A stretch of 34,107 bases of DNA from Acidobacteriota bacterium (GTDB taxonomy: Bacteria; Acidobacteriota; UBA6911). Below, piece after piece: positions 7,937 through 15,763 of the stretch (its first letter is position 1; each line of letters opens with the position of its first letter). Location: the NCBI GenBank assembly GCA_016929335.1, contig JAFGIY010000139.1, positions 1 to 34,107 on the forward strand. Direction: 5' to 3'. The position numbers and the translations under genes are program-made. The notes under the pieces are model-generated. The model was not told the origin of the DNA. It searched no databases and was given only the letters and a program-made list of their open reading frames with translations.

Positions 7937-10631
7937 CATTCCCACGGCCTCCAAAGACCGTGGAAAATTGATCGGGCTGATTGTGGGTGCCGTGAGTCTT
8001 TTCACGGCTCTGGGCAGCGTTCCTGTCATGAAGTCAAAAAATCCGGACCATTTCACACAGGCAAATGCCGCTCTGCGATCGGGAGATTATGCCGTCGCAG
8101 CTAAAAGCTTTGAATCCGCATTGAAAGACAAAACAAATCTGGAGGAAAGCCGGGCTGGACTGCTTCAGACGCTTCGCCAAACGGGTGCTTATCGAGAGGC
8201 TGTCGAGCGTTCGGAAGATTTTTTGGCCTCACAAAACAGATCGCCTCTGTTACACCTGGAACGGGGACGCATTGCAGAAGCCATGGGTGACTATCCCGGA
8301 GCTGAAAAGCATTTACGCCAGGCAAGATCACTTGCTTCCGCCGGATCAACGGCTTATCTGGACGCAACGCGCGTCCTCGCCGATCTGCTGGAAGAAACCG
8401 GCCGCCGGGACGAAGCCCGGATCCTCTGGGATGGACTGATTGAGGAATTCCGGAATAAGAGAATCAGCGGGAGTCAAAACCTCGGGAACTTCGCGGCAGC
8501 GGCATGGCGACGCGGCTATATAGAAGATGCCAAAGATATTTTCCTCGATGCAACCGATCCGGACCGGGGCGAAGTATCGCTCGAGATGCTGGCCGGTTTT
8601 GGATATCTCTTCCTTGAGAAATACAATGCCCAGGAAGCCCTTGGTGTCTTTCGTGATTGTCTCGATATCAATCGCTTTTATCCCGAAGCGCTGATCGGAA
8701 TCGCGCTTGCCAAACGATACGATAATGATTTCGAGGCCGAAACCTACGCCGGATCGGCTTTGAAAGTGAATCCGAATTTTGGGCCTGCTCTGAACATACT
8801 GGCTGAGCTCGCGATCGAATCTGAAGATCATGAGGAGGCGCTAAAATACATCCGAGCTGCCCTGGACACCAATCCGGCAAATCTGGAAGCTTTAAGTATG
8901 CAGGCGGTTTGCCGCTACTTCCGCGGGGATGCGGCCGGTTTTGCCGAAACGGAGAAGAAGGTTCTGGCGATCAATCCTTCCTATGGACACTTTTATTACA
9001 CAATGGCCGAGGCTTTCGTCTCACACAGGAGGTATCAGGAGGCCGTGGATTTCAACAGGAAAGCAGTCGCCCTGGATCCGGAGCTCTGGGCGGCTCATGC
9101 GAGCCTCGGCATGAATCTGACAAGAATCGGAAATTTGCAGGAGGGGCGCAGGGCCATTCAGACGGCTTTTGAAGGAGATCCCTACAACGTCTGGGCTTTC
9201 AATTCACTTAAGCTGCTGGATCAGATGGATACCTTTGTGCGGAGTCGCAGTGCGCATTTCAATTTTCTGATGTCTAAAGAGGATGCCCCTGTCTTGTCGT
9301 CCTACGTTTCGGAGTTGGCAGAAGAGGCTTACTCCAAGCTGACCCAGCGCTACGGTTTCAAGCCGGCCGGGCCGATCCAAGTGGAGATATTTCCGGATCA
9401 TGGCGGATTTGCTGTTCGAATTCTTGGCCTGCCGGGATTGGGCGGCGCCCTGGGCGTCTGTTTCGGTCGAGTCGTGGCCATGGACTCTCCCCGAGAGCGC
9501 AAGGCGGGAGATTTCAACTGGGGATCCACACTCTGGCATGAGCTTGTCCACGTTATGACGCTCCAGATGAGCAATCACAATATCCCTCGCTGGTACACCG
9601 AAGGGCTGTCGGTATATGAGGAGAATCGTGCCAGGCCGGGATGGGGCGATAAGCTTACGGTCTCCTTCATGAAAGCGCATAAGGAGGGAAGGCTGCTGAA
9701 AGCCAGTGAACTGAATGCCGGCATAACTCGCCCGAAGACTGCGGAACAGATAATGCTTTCGTATTATCAGGCCGGCCTGGTATGTAAATGGATCGAAGAA
9801 AAGTTCGGCTTTGACAAGATCCGAAAATCCCTTCTGCTTTTTGCGGAGAATAGGCCTGCCGAAGAGGTTTTCCGCGAAACGCTCGGTATGGATACCGCCC
9901 GGATGGATGCTGCGTTCGCGGATTTCCTCAATTCACAGGTCCGGCAACTGGCAGCGCATTTCAACTTCGATCAGCCGGCCGCAAACCGTGAAGAAGAGCC
10001 GGGCGGCGGAAACACCAGGGCCGGACTGGAAAAGCAGCTTCAGAACAATCCCGGAGATTTTTTTGCCAATCTGAATATGGGAAGACTGCTGTTCAGTGAA
10101 GGAGCTCGTGCCGAGGCGGAAGTATATCTGAAAAAAGCACAACAGTTGTTCCCTCATTATGTCGAGCCGGGCAATCCTTATCAACTTCTCGGCCAGATGT
10201 ATCTGGATATGAACCGGCATGAGGATTCATTAGCTGAGTATCTTGCATGGAGCAGACTGGACGGCAACTCCACCGAACCGTTGATAAAGGCGGCGGAGAT
10301 ATACGGCGCCCGAAGTGAGTGGGCTCCGGTCGCGAGAAACCTGGCACTGTCGATTTATATCCATCCCTACAACCCGGATGTGCTCAAGAAACTGGGTGAT
10401 GCCGCCATGAAATCATCAAAATGGAATGAAGCAATATCTGCATTCCGGGCTCTGTCGGGATTGAACACAAGCGATGCCGCAGGCTCACATTTTGACCTCG
10501 CAAGGGCTCTTTTGGCATCAGGAAACAAGCGGGAAGCAAAACGTGAAACGTTGCGTGCTCTCGAGATCGCGCCGACTTTTATGGAAGCCCAGAAACTTCT
10601 CCTGAAACTGACGGAAAGCGCTGCGGAATGA
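7917..10631 (+). CDS. TPR protein with gluzincin-type metalloprotease domain (peptidase MA-like)
   Basis: From the ATG at 7917 this is 904 residues. A hydrophobic segment near residues 18-38 (KLIGLIVGAVSLFTALGSV) suggests export or membrane anchoring. Tandem TPRs cover about residues 45-440 (for example LLHLERGRIAEAMGDYPGAEKHL). A metalloprotease domain follows with HELVH at 541-545 and a likely third ligand Glu562 in WYTEGLSVYEE, the HExxH...E pattern of the peptidase MA clan. More TPRs fill the C-terminus (about 690-900). The TPRs probably present substrate to the protease. An ATG at 7872 has a GAGG site but would overlap the previous gene by 65 bases; 7917 overlaps by 20. A TTG at 7968, after the previous stop, is another option. 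Its TGA overlaps the ATG of the DUF4159 gene. Confidence 0.85.
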   Translation: MRHYPNSIPTASKDRGKLIGLIVGAVSLFTALGSVPVMKSKNPDHFTQANAALRSGDYAVAAKSFESALKDKTNLEESRAGLLQTLRQTGAYREAVERSEDFLASQNRSPLLHLERGRIAEAMGDYPGAEKHLRQARSLASAGSTAYLDATRVLADLLEETGRRDEARILWDGLIEEFRNKRISGSQNLGNFAAAAWRRGYIEDAKDIFLDATDPDRGEVSLEMLAGFGYLFLEKYNAQEALGVFRDCLDINRFYPEALIGIALAKRYDNDFEAETYAGSALKVNPNFGPALNILAELAIESEDHEEALKYIRAALDTNPANLEALSMQAVCRYFRGDAAGFAETEKKVLAINPSYGHFYYTMAEAFVSHRRYQEAVDFNRKAVALDPELWAAHASLGMNLTRIGNLQEGRRAIQTAFEGDPYNVWAFNSLKLLDQMDTFVRSRSAHFNFLMSKEDAPVLSSYVSELAEEAYSKLTQRYGFKPAGPIQVEIFPDHGGFAVRILGLPGLGGALGVCFGRVVAMDSPRERKAGDFNWGSTLWHELVHVMTLQMSNHNIPRWYTEGLSVYEENRARPGWGDKLTVSFMKAHKEGRLLKASELNAGITRPKTAEQIMLSYYQAGLVCKWIEEKFGFDKIRKSLLLFAENRPAEEVFRETLGMDTARMDAAFADFLNSQVRQLAAHFNFDQPAANREEEPGGGNTRAGLEKQLQNNPGDFFANLNMGRLLFSEGARAEAEVYLKKAQQLFPHYVEPGNPYQLLGQMYLDMNRHEDSLAEYLAWSRLDGNSTEPLIKAAEIYGARSEWAPVARNLALSIYIHPYNPDVLKKLGDAAMKSSKWNEAISAFRALSGLNTSDAAGSHFDLARALLASGNKREAKRETLRALEIAPTFMEAQKLLLKLTESAAE

Positions 10632-11452
10632 GGAACAATATGCAATGGACGATTGACGATTTTCGAAATAAGGGCAGACGGCATTTTAGTCGTCAATCGT
10701 TGATCGTCAATCGCAAATTTCTGTTTCGGGTTTGTCTGATCATCTCCCTTTTGGGCATATTAAGCGCCCAGGATGTCGTGGAACTGCCGCGGAATGAAAG
10801 CAAGTTTACGTTTGCGCGGATCAGATTTAATTCCGGCATGATGGGATTCTTTGGAGGTGGGATGGGAATGGGAGACTGGAACGGTCCTCCCTGGGCTCAT
10901 GACTGGCCCCGATCCGAAGAGCATCTAATGAAAATTCTGGCCGAAGTGACCAGGCTTGACGTGAATCCCGGCGGCCACATCATTTCTTTCCAGAACGATG
11001 ATTGTTATAAGTATCCCATTGCATATCTGTGCGAGGTTGGATTCATGCAGCTTTCGGAAGAAGAAGCTCATAGAATGGCGCAGTATCTCTTGCGGGGAGG
11101 ATTCCTGATTGTGGACGACTTCCGCGGCGAGCGCGAATTCAACAATTTCAAGCGCCAGCTCAGGCAGGTATTTCCGAACCGCTCTCTGGAAGAGCTGCCC
11201 CATACGCACCCGATCTGGACCTGCTTTTATGATATCTCGGACCTCTCCATTGAGCCTCCGTATTCCCGGTTTCTTACTCCTCAGTATTTCGGCATGAGCG
11301 ACGACAACGGGAGGTTAATGATGGTGGTCGATTACAATAACGATATAAGCGATTACTGGGAATGGTCGGATGATCCCATCATGCCGATCGAAAGCACGAA
11401 CGAAGCGTATAAGTATGGCGTCAATTACATAATGTATGCTTTGACGCACTAG
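10628..11452 (+). CDS. DUF4159 family exported protein
   Basis: The protein matches DUF4159: FTFARIRFNSGMMG at the start, HDWPRSEEHLMKILAEVTRLDV, then EAHRMAQYLLRGGFLIVDDFRG and VFPNRSLEELPHTHPIWTCFYDI. This family usually sits beside MoxR and BatA-type genes, as here; the fold is amidotransferase-like and the function unknown. A hydrophobic signal segment (LFRVCLIISLLGILSAQD) precedes the domain. The ATG at 10628 overlaps the previous stop and suits coupled translation, but then about 28 residues come from a heptamer repeat. A TTG at 10700, inside the repeat's right arm, would give a compact signal peptide starting MIVNRK. The family domain is certain; the start is not. Confidence 0.88.
   Translation: MRNNMQWTIDDFRNKGRRHFSRQSLIVNRKFLFRVCLIISLLGILSAQDVVELPRNESKFTFARIRFNSGMMGFFGGGMGMGDWNGPPWAHDWPRSEEHLMKILAEVTRLDVNPGGHIISFQNDDCYKYPIAYLCEVGFMQLSEEEAHRMAQYLLRGGFLIVDDFRGEREFNNFKRQLRQVFPNRSLEELPHTHPIWTCFYDISDLSIEPPYSRFLTPQYFGMSDDNGRLMMVVDYNNDISDYWEWSDDPIMPIESTNEAYKYGVNYIMYALTH
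10645..10718. repeat. Heptamer inverted-repeat element, ATTGACG family, diverged copy
   Basis: The left arm at 10645-10665 reads ATGGACG, ATTGACG, ATTTTCG. The right arm at 10688-10718, in reverse complement, reads ATTTGCG, ATTGACG, ATCAACG, ATTGACG, ACT. The whole element lies inside the open frame of the DUF4159 gene. The variant unit ATCAACG creates an in-frame TTG at 10700 on the plus strand. Confidence 0.7.
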
Positions 11453-11467
11453 CCGGAAGGAATGCAC

Positions 11468-12490
11468 ATGACCGAACAACAGGCTGTTGCCAATGATTCA
11501 CAACTGGTTGAAAAACTCCGCAAGGGGCACAGCAGTGTATTAAGGGAACTCAGGAAGGTGATCATCGCTCAGGATGAAGTCGTAGACCAAGTCATGATTT
11601 CTCTGATGGTTGGTGCACATTCCATGATTACGGGTGTCCCGGGCCTCGCAAAAACGTTGCTTATCAAAACTCTTGCGCAAATTCTTGACCTGAGCTTCAA
11701 ACGCATCCAGTTCACGCCGGATCTGATGCCGGCGGATATTACCGGAACGGACATCATTCAGGAAGATATGGCTACAGGAAAGCGCGAGCTGGTGTTCGTG
11801 AAGGGGCCGGTTTTTGCCAATATCCTGCTTGCCGACGAGATCAACCGCACTCCTCCCAAAACGCAGGCAGCCCTGCTGGAAGCGATGGAAGAACTTCAGG
11901 TGACTGTGCAAGGCGTGACCTATCCGATGGAGCGGCCGTTTTTCGTATTGGCCACGCAGAATCCCATCGAGTTGGAGGGAACCTACCCGCTGCCGGAGGC
12001 TCAACTGGACCGGTTCATGTTTAATATCGTCATCGACTATCTCGGCGAAGAAGACGAGCATCAGGTGGTTACGACAACGACGGTACAACAGGATATTCGA
12101 CTCGAACGAACAATTACGGGCGCTGATATTGTCGAGTTCCAGAATCTGGTTCGACGGGTGCCGGCTCCTGAATCTGTTTCCCGTTATGCTGTTGCATTGG
12201 TGCGGGCCAGCCGCCCCGGCCGTAATGGAGGGCTGGATTTCACCAGAGAGTATGTAAATTGGGGCGCCAGCCCGCGGGCTGCGCAATATCTCATGCTTGC
12301 CGGCAAAGCGCGCGCTTTGCTTCACGGCCGCTTCAACGTGTCCATTGAAGATGTCCAGGCTTTGGCTTATCCGGTGATGCGCCATAGAATCCTAACCAAC
12401 TTTCATGCTGAATCACAGCGTATTTCAACAGAGGACATCATCCGCAGGCTTCTGGAAGCGGTCGAGGCGCCGAAATCAGGCCTGAACTGA
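11468..12490 (+). CDS. MoxR-family AAA+ ATPase
   Basis: This is a 340-residue cytoplasmic AAA+ ATPase of the MoxR family. The Walker A motif is GVPGLAKT (residues 56-63), Walker B is ILLADEINR (Asp123, Glu124), and sensor 1 is LATQNP with Asn165. The typical MoxR signatures ALLEAMEE and GTYPLPEAQLDRF are present, and the C-terminal lid contains WGASPRAAQYL. MoxR proteins act as chaperone-like ATPases for VWA-domain partners, often in metal-centre insertion or envelope stress. Three partners lie next to it: DUF58, the BatA-like protein and the VWA protein at 4566. The ATG at 11468 has GGAAGG about 7 bases upstream; the ATG at 11462 is too close. Its TGA stop shares its last base with a heptamer element. 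Confidence 0.95.
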   Translation: MTEQQAVANDSQLVEKLRKGHSSVLRELRKVIIAQDEVVDQVMISLMVGAHSMITGVPGLAKTLLIKTLAQILDLSFKRIQFTPDLMPADITGTDIIQEDMATGKRELVFVKGPVFANILLADEINRTPPKTQAALLEAMEELQVTVQGVTYPMERPFFVLATQNPIELEGTYPLPEAQLDRFMFNIVIDYLGEEDEHQVVTTTTVQQDIRLERTITGADIVEFQNLVRRVPAPESVSRYAVALVRASRPGRNGGLDFTREYVNWGASPRAAQYLMLAGKARALLHGRFNVSIEDVQALAYPVMRHRILTNFHAESQRISTEDIIRRLLEAVEAPKSGLN

Positions 12491-12574
12491 TTGACGATTG
12501 ACGATTTTCGATTGACGATTGAAAACCAACTTTGTCCGATTTCAATCGTCAATCGAAAATCGTCAATCGTCAAT
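12490..12574. repeat. Perfect 35-bp inverted repeat made of heptamers, ATTGACG family
   Basis: The left arm at 12490-12524 reads ATTGACG, ATTGACG, ATTTTCG, ATTGACG, ATTGAAA. The right arm at 12540-12574 is its exact reverse complement, including the variant third unit. The loop is 15 bases and begins ACCAAC. The first A is the last base of the MoxR stop codon, and the DUF58 start at 12586 follows the element by 11 bases. Confidence 0.9.
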
Positions 12575-12585
12575 CGCATATCGCT

Positions 12586-13500
12586 ATGAATGGATTTACT
12601 TCAAACGTGCCGCAAACAATGCGGTTTATTGATCCTCAGACGCTGACGCGGATTGCGTCGCTGGAGCTGATTGCGAGGACCGTCGTTGAAGGATTTATTT
12701 CGGGATTGCACCGGTCGCCGCATCTTGGGTTCAGCGTGAATTTCGCAGAGTATCATCCCTATCGGCCCGGGGACGATATTCGGAAGATTGATTGGAAGGT
12801 ATATGGCCGTACGGACAGGTTTTTCATTAAGGAATATGAAGGAGAAACAAACACCAGCCTCCATCTGATCCTGGATTGCAGCCGGTCGATGGCGTATGCA
12901 AGCCGGGGAATCACCAAGCTGGAGTACGGGCAGTTCCTGGCAGCCTCGCTGGGGTATTTTGCCTTCAAACAAAGAGACGCCGTCGGATACACATCCTATG
13001 ACAGCGACATCGTTGATTTTGTCCCCGCCCGCGGCAGCATCGGACATCTGGATACTGTGCTTCATGCCATCGAGCGGGCACAGGCCGGTACAAAAACCGA
13101 TTTCATCAGATCACTGGTAAAGATATCGGAGAGGCTTCGCAGGCGGGGCATTGTGGCGGTGATTTCCGATCTGTATGAAGAACCCGAAAACGTATTGAGC
13201 GGACTGAGACATCTGGCTTTTCGCGGAAATGACGTGATCGTGTTCCAGATTCTGGATCCGGCAGAACTGCATTTCGATTTTCCGGATGCTGCTCAGTTTG
13301 TGGATATGGAAACGAAGTCGGAAATGCACGTTATCCCGGACTATATTCGCGGGGAGTATCGCAAGCTCCTCAGAAACCAGATCGCGCAATACGAAAAGGA
13401 GTGCCGCAGGGATCGGATGGATTTCGCTCTGATCGATACGTCTCAACCGCTCGACAGCGCGTTGTTCAGTTACCTGTTACGCCGACAACAGATGTACTGA
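12586..13500 (+). CDS. DUF58-domain protein with VWA-like MIDAS
   Basis: This is a 304-residue soluble protein. The DUF58 signature is clear: GLHRSPHLGFSVNFAEY, then YRPGDDIRKIDWKVYGRTD. A VWA-like MIDAS follows at Asp97, Ser99 and Ser101 in LDCSRSM. DUF58 proteins are standard partners of MoxR ATPases and are normally encoded immediately downstream of them, as here. A TTG at 12532 would add 18 residues (including NRQSKIVNRQS) read from the heptamer repeat, so it is rejected. The ATG at 12586 is used although no Shine-Dalgarno site is visible; an ATG at 12619 (MRFIDPQTL) is also possible and matches where many family members begin. The TGA stop overlaps the next heptamer element by one base. 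Confidence 0.92.
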   Translation: MNGFTSNVPQTMRFIDPQTLTRIASLELIARTVVEGFISGLHRSPHLGFSVNFAEYHPYRPGDDIRKIDWKVYGRTDRFFIKEYEGETNTSLHLILDCSRSMAYASRGITKLEYGQFLAASLGYFAFKQRDAVGYTSYDSDIVDFVPARGSIGHLDTVLHAIERAQAGTKTDFIRSLVKISERLRRRGIVAVISDLYEEPENVLSGLRHLAFRGNDVIVFQILDPAELHFDFPDAAQFVDMETKSEMHVIPDYIRGEYRKLLRNQIAQYEKECRRDRMDFALIDTSQPLDSALFSYLLRRQQMY

Positions 13501-13570
13501 TTGACGATTGACGATTGATAACCAACATCGCCGTATTTCAATCGTCAATCGTAAATCGTCAATCGTAAAT
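13500..13570. repeat. Heptamer inverted-repeat element, ATTGACG family
   Basis: The left arm at 13500-13520 has ATTGACG, ATTGACG, ATTGATA. The right arm at 13536-13570, in reverse complement, has ATTTACG, ATTGACG, ATTTACG, ATTGACG, ATTGAAA. The inner 21 positions pair with two mismatches. The 15-base loop begins ACCAAC, like that of the element at 12490. The first A is the last base of the DUF58 stop codon. Confidence 0.88.
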
Positions 13571-13586
13571 TGTTACCTAGGTTTAT

Positions 13587-15710
13587 ATGGGTTTTGTAAA
13601 TCCTTTATTCATTATTGGCGGACTGACTGCAGCGATCCCGATCCTGCTGCATTTGATCAGGCGGGAGCATGCAAGGAAGATTGAATTTCCGTCGCTGATG
13701 TTTTTGCGCCGGATCAGCAAGAGAACAATCCGGTATCAGAAGCTGCGCCATCTGCTGCTGTTGCTTTTGCGTATCCTGGCACTCCTGCTCATCGTTCTGG
13801 CCTTTATGCGACCTTACCATGAGCAAATGCCGGCTGCCGTGGCGGAGGGGCATACCTCCAGCACTCATATCATCCTTCTTGATAATTCGATGAGCATGGG
13901 ATTTCAGGGCCGGTGGGAGCAAGCCAAAAAGGCTGCTGTCGATATCCTGGGGAAAATGAATCTGGGGGATAAATGCGCCGTGCTTGAATTCTCCGACAAG
14001 GCTATCGCGCGGTCTCAGCTGTCGACCGATCCGTCGGATGCATTATCCCAAGTTGAGAGTGGCATACCATTATCGGATCGGGCGACCCGATACGAGCCTG
14101 CTCTCCGGGCGGCGGCGAAGCTGGCTTCGGAAGCAGGAACGGGACGGCGAATCATCTATTTGATTTCAGACTTTCAGAAGAGCGGCTATGAGGCCGAGGA
14201 ACGGGAATTTCAACTCGAGGCAGGGATGGATCTCCGGCCTGTCGATGTCGGGGCGGAGGACTTCAGCAATTTAACCATTCGAGACGTCCGGATCGCTGAA
14301 CCGGAAGCCTCCGCAGAAGGCGGCGTGATTCTTAAGGCTTCCGTGGCAAATTTCGGAAGCCGGGACCGCAGAAATGTGCGGGGTACTCTCTTCGTCAATG
14401 GCCGTCATTTTGCGGAAAAGCGGTTTGATACAGCCAAAGGAGCCTCGCAGACACTGGAGTATTCATTGCCGAGCCTCCTTGCCGGTTCGCATTCTATTGT
14501 GCTCGAAGTCGACGATCCTTATCTTGTACGCGATAACCGGTTTTACATGACCTTTGATGCGCGAGGAAAGATTCCCGTAATTGTGGTGGAAAATCCGCCT
14601 TCGCGCGGAGGGCGTGAAGCCAGCTTTTTCCTGTCAAAGGCGTTGAACGCCGGTTCTTTGTCTCCCTATAGATTGAACGTCGTTTCGCCTCAGAATCCGC
14701 TCATTTCCGGAAGCCTTGTGATATGGAACAACGTTCCCGGAGGCAGCGCAGCGGTCCAGAAGAGGTTGCAGGATTTTGTAGCTTCCGGCGGGGGGCTTGC
14801 GGTGGTGCTGGGTGATTTTGTCCAGGCAGCAGAATTTAACCGCAGCTTTGGCTCCTGGCTTCCTGTCCGTATGCTGGAATCATCTGTCGCAAGGCGCAGG
14901 GCGGGAGACCGTCCGGCCGAGCAGTACAGCCTGATGACGGATATCCGTATGGATCATCCGGTTTTTCAGCCTTTCAACAGGCCGCATTCGGGCACGTTTT
15001 CCAGTACAAGGTTTTTTTACCATGCCGTGGTTTCAGCCGGTTCCGGCGCTGAAGTCGTTGCAAAGTTTGATAGCGGCGACCCTGCATTGATTACAATGAA
15101 TTTTGAAAAGGGCCGCGTGCTGCTGTTTGCATCCTCCGCGGATGACGCTTCAAACGATTTTCCCCTCAAGGCCGTTTATGCTCCCTTCTGGCAGCAAACA
15201 CTGCGCTATCTGGAAAATTTCCGGGAACCGCGGCATTGGCATGAAGTGGGTGATATCATTAATGCCAGAGAGCTGCTGATGGAAGCGGCGTTGCGTCAGT
15301 CGAAAAAGAATCCGGGTCCTGATGAGTCGGTTGTCATCCTCGATCCGGCGAAAAAGCGCATGGCCTTGTCACCGGATCCCAATCTCGCTGTAATGGAGAT
15401 GGCAGGATTTTATGAAGTCCGGACTATGAATCTGAATGCCTCTCTTGCCGCCAACATAGCTTCGAGAGAATCGGATCTGACTCATGGCAATGCTGAGGAG
15501 ATGACGGCTGGATGGCTTTCTACAAAACAGGTAACTTTTGCTCAGGAGGAGCGGCTGACGCCTGAAGAACAGGACCGAAACCGGCACTTCTGGGTCTTTT
15601 TGCTGGCCGGAGCTTTGTTGTTCCTGATTTCGGAATCCATCCTGTCGAATTACGAATTACGAATTACGAATTTAGCCTTAGGTCTCAATAATTATCCCCA
15701 TCTGTTTTAG
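13587..15710 (+). CDS. BatA-like membrane VWA protein (aerotolerance-regulator N-terminal family)
   Basis: This 707-residue protein begins with the BatA N-terminal module: a first helix (NPLFIIGGLTAAIPILLHLI), the motif RKIEFPSLMFLRRI, and a second helix (LLLLLLRILALLLIVLAFMRP). A VWA domain follows with MIDAS Asp99, Ser101, Ser103 in LLDNSMSMG. The middle is beta-rich, and an amidotransferase-like segment includes LQDFVASGGGLAVVLGDF. A final helix (FWVFLLAGALLFLISESIL) ends the domain. It is expected to span the inner membrane with its VWA domain interacting with MoxR/DUF58. The last 21 residues, starting NYELRITN, are read from a GAATTAC heptamer element, and the stop lies in the element's loop/right arm, so the original C-terminus probably ended near residue 686. 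The Shine-Dalgarno site is weak. Confidence 0.9.
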   Translation: MGFVNPLFIIGGLTAAIPILLHLIRREHARKIEFPSLMFLRRISKRTIRYQKLRHLLLLLLRILALLLIVLAFMRPYHEQMPAAVAEGHTSSTHIILLDNSMSMGFQGRWEQAKKAAVDILGKMNLGDKCAVLEFSDKAIARSQLSTDPSDALSQVESGIPLSDRATRYEPALRAAAKLASEAGTGRRIIYLISDFQKSGYEAEEREFQLEAGMDLRPVDVGAEDFSNLTIRDVRIAEPEASAEGGVILKASVANFGSRDRRNVRGTLFVNGRHFAEKRFDTAKGASQTLEYSLPSLLAGSHSIVLEVDDPYLVRDNRFYMTFDARGKIPVIVVENPPSRGGREASFFLSKALNAGSLSPYRLNVVSPQNPLISGSLVIWNNVPGGSAAVQKRLQDFVASGGGLAVVLGDFVQAAEFNRSFGSWLPVRMLESSVARRRAGDRPAEQYSLMTDIRMDHPVFQPFNRPHSGTFSSTRFFYHAVVSAGSGAEVVAKFDSGDPALITMNFEKGRVLLFASSADDASNDFPLKAVYAPFWQQTLRYLENFREPRHWHEVGDIINARELLMEAALRQSKKNPGPDESVVILDPAKKRMALSPDPNLAVMEMAGFYEVRTMNLNASLAANIASRESDLTHGNAEEMTAGWLSTKQVTFAQEERLTPEEQDRNRHFWVFLLAGALLFLISESILSNYELRITNLALGLNNYPHLF

Positions 15711-15748
15711 TTCGTCATTCGTAATTCGTAACTCGTAATTCGTAATTA
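15647..15748. repeat. Heptamer inverted-repeat element, GAATTAC family
   Basis: The left arm at 15647-15674 has three GAATTAC units and GAATTTA. The right arm at 15707-15748, in reverse complement, has TAATTAC, GAATTAC, GAGTTAC, GAATTAC, GAATGAC and GAACTAA. The left arm is open in all frames and is translated as the tail of the BatA-like protein. The right arm ends 16 bases before the DUF4175 start. Confidence 0.88.
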
Positions 15749-15763
15749 GATCATGGGGGCCTT

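Noticed and set aside
11540..12385. A 281-codon open frame on the minus strand
   Set aside because: It is antisense to the MoxR gene, whose AAA+ motifs are unambiguous, so it is a shadow.
12532..12585. N-terminal extension of the DUF58 gene from TTG 12532
   Set aside because: The extension is translated heptamer repeat and absent from the usual DUF58 N-terminus; the ATG at 12586 or 12619 fits better.
12490..13570. A CRISPR array
   Set aside because: The repeat units are 7 bases, contiguous, without unique spacers, and arranged as facing arms; no cas gene is present.
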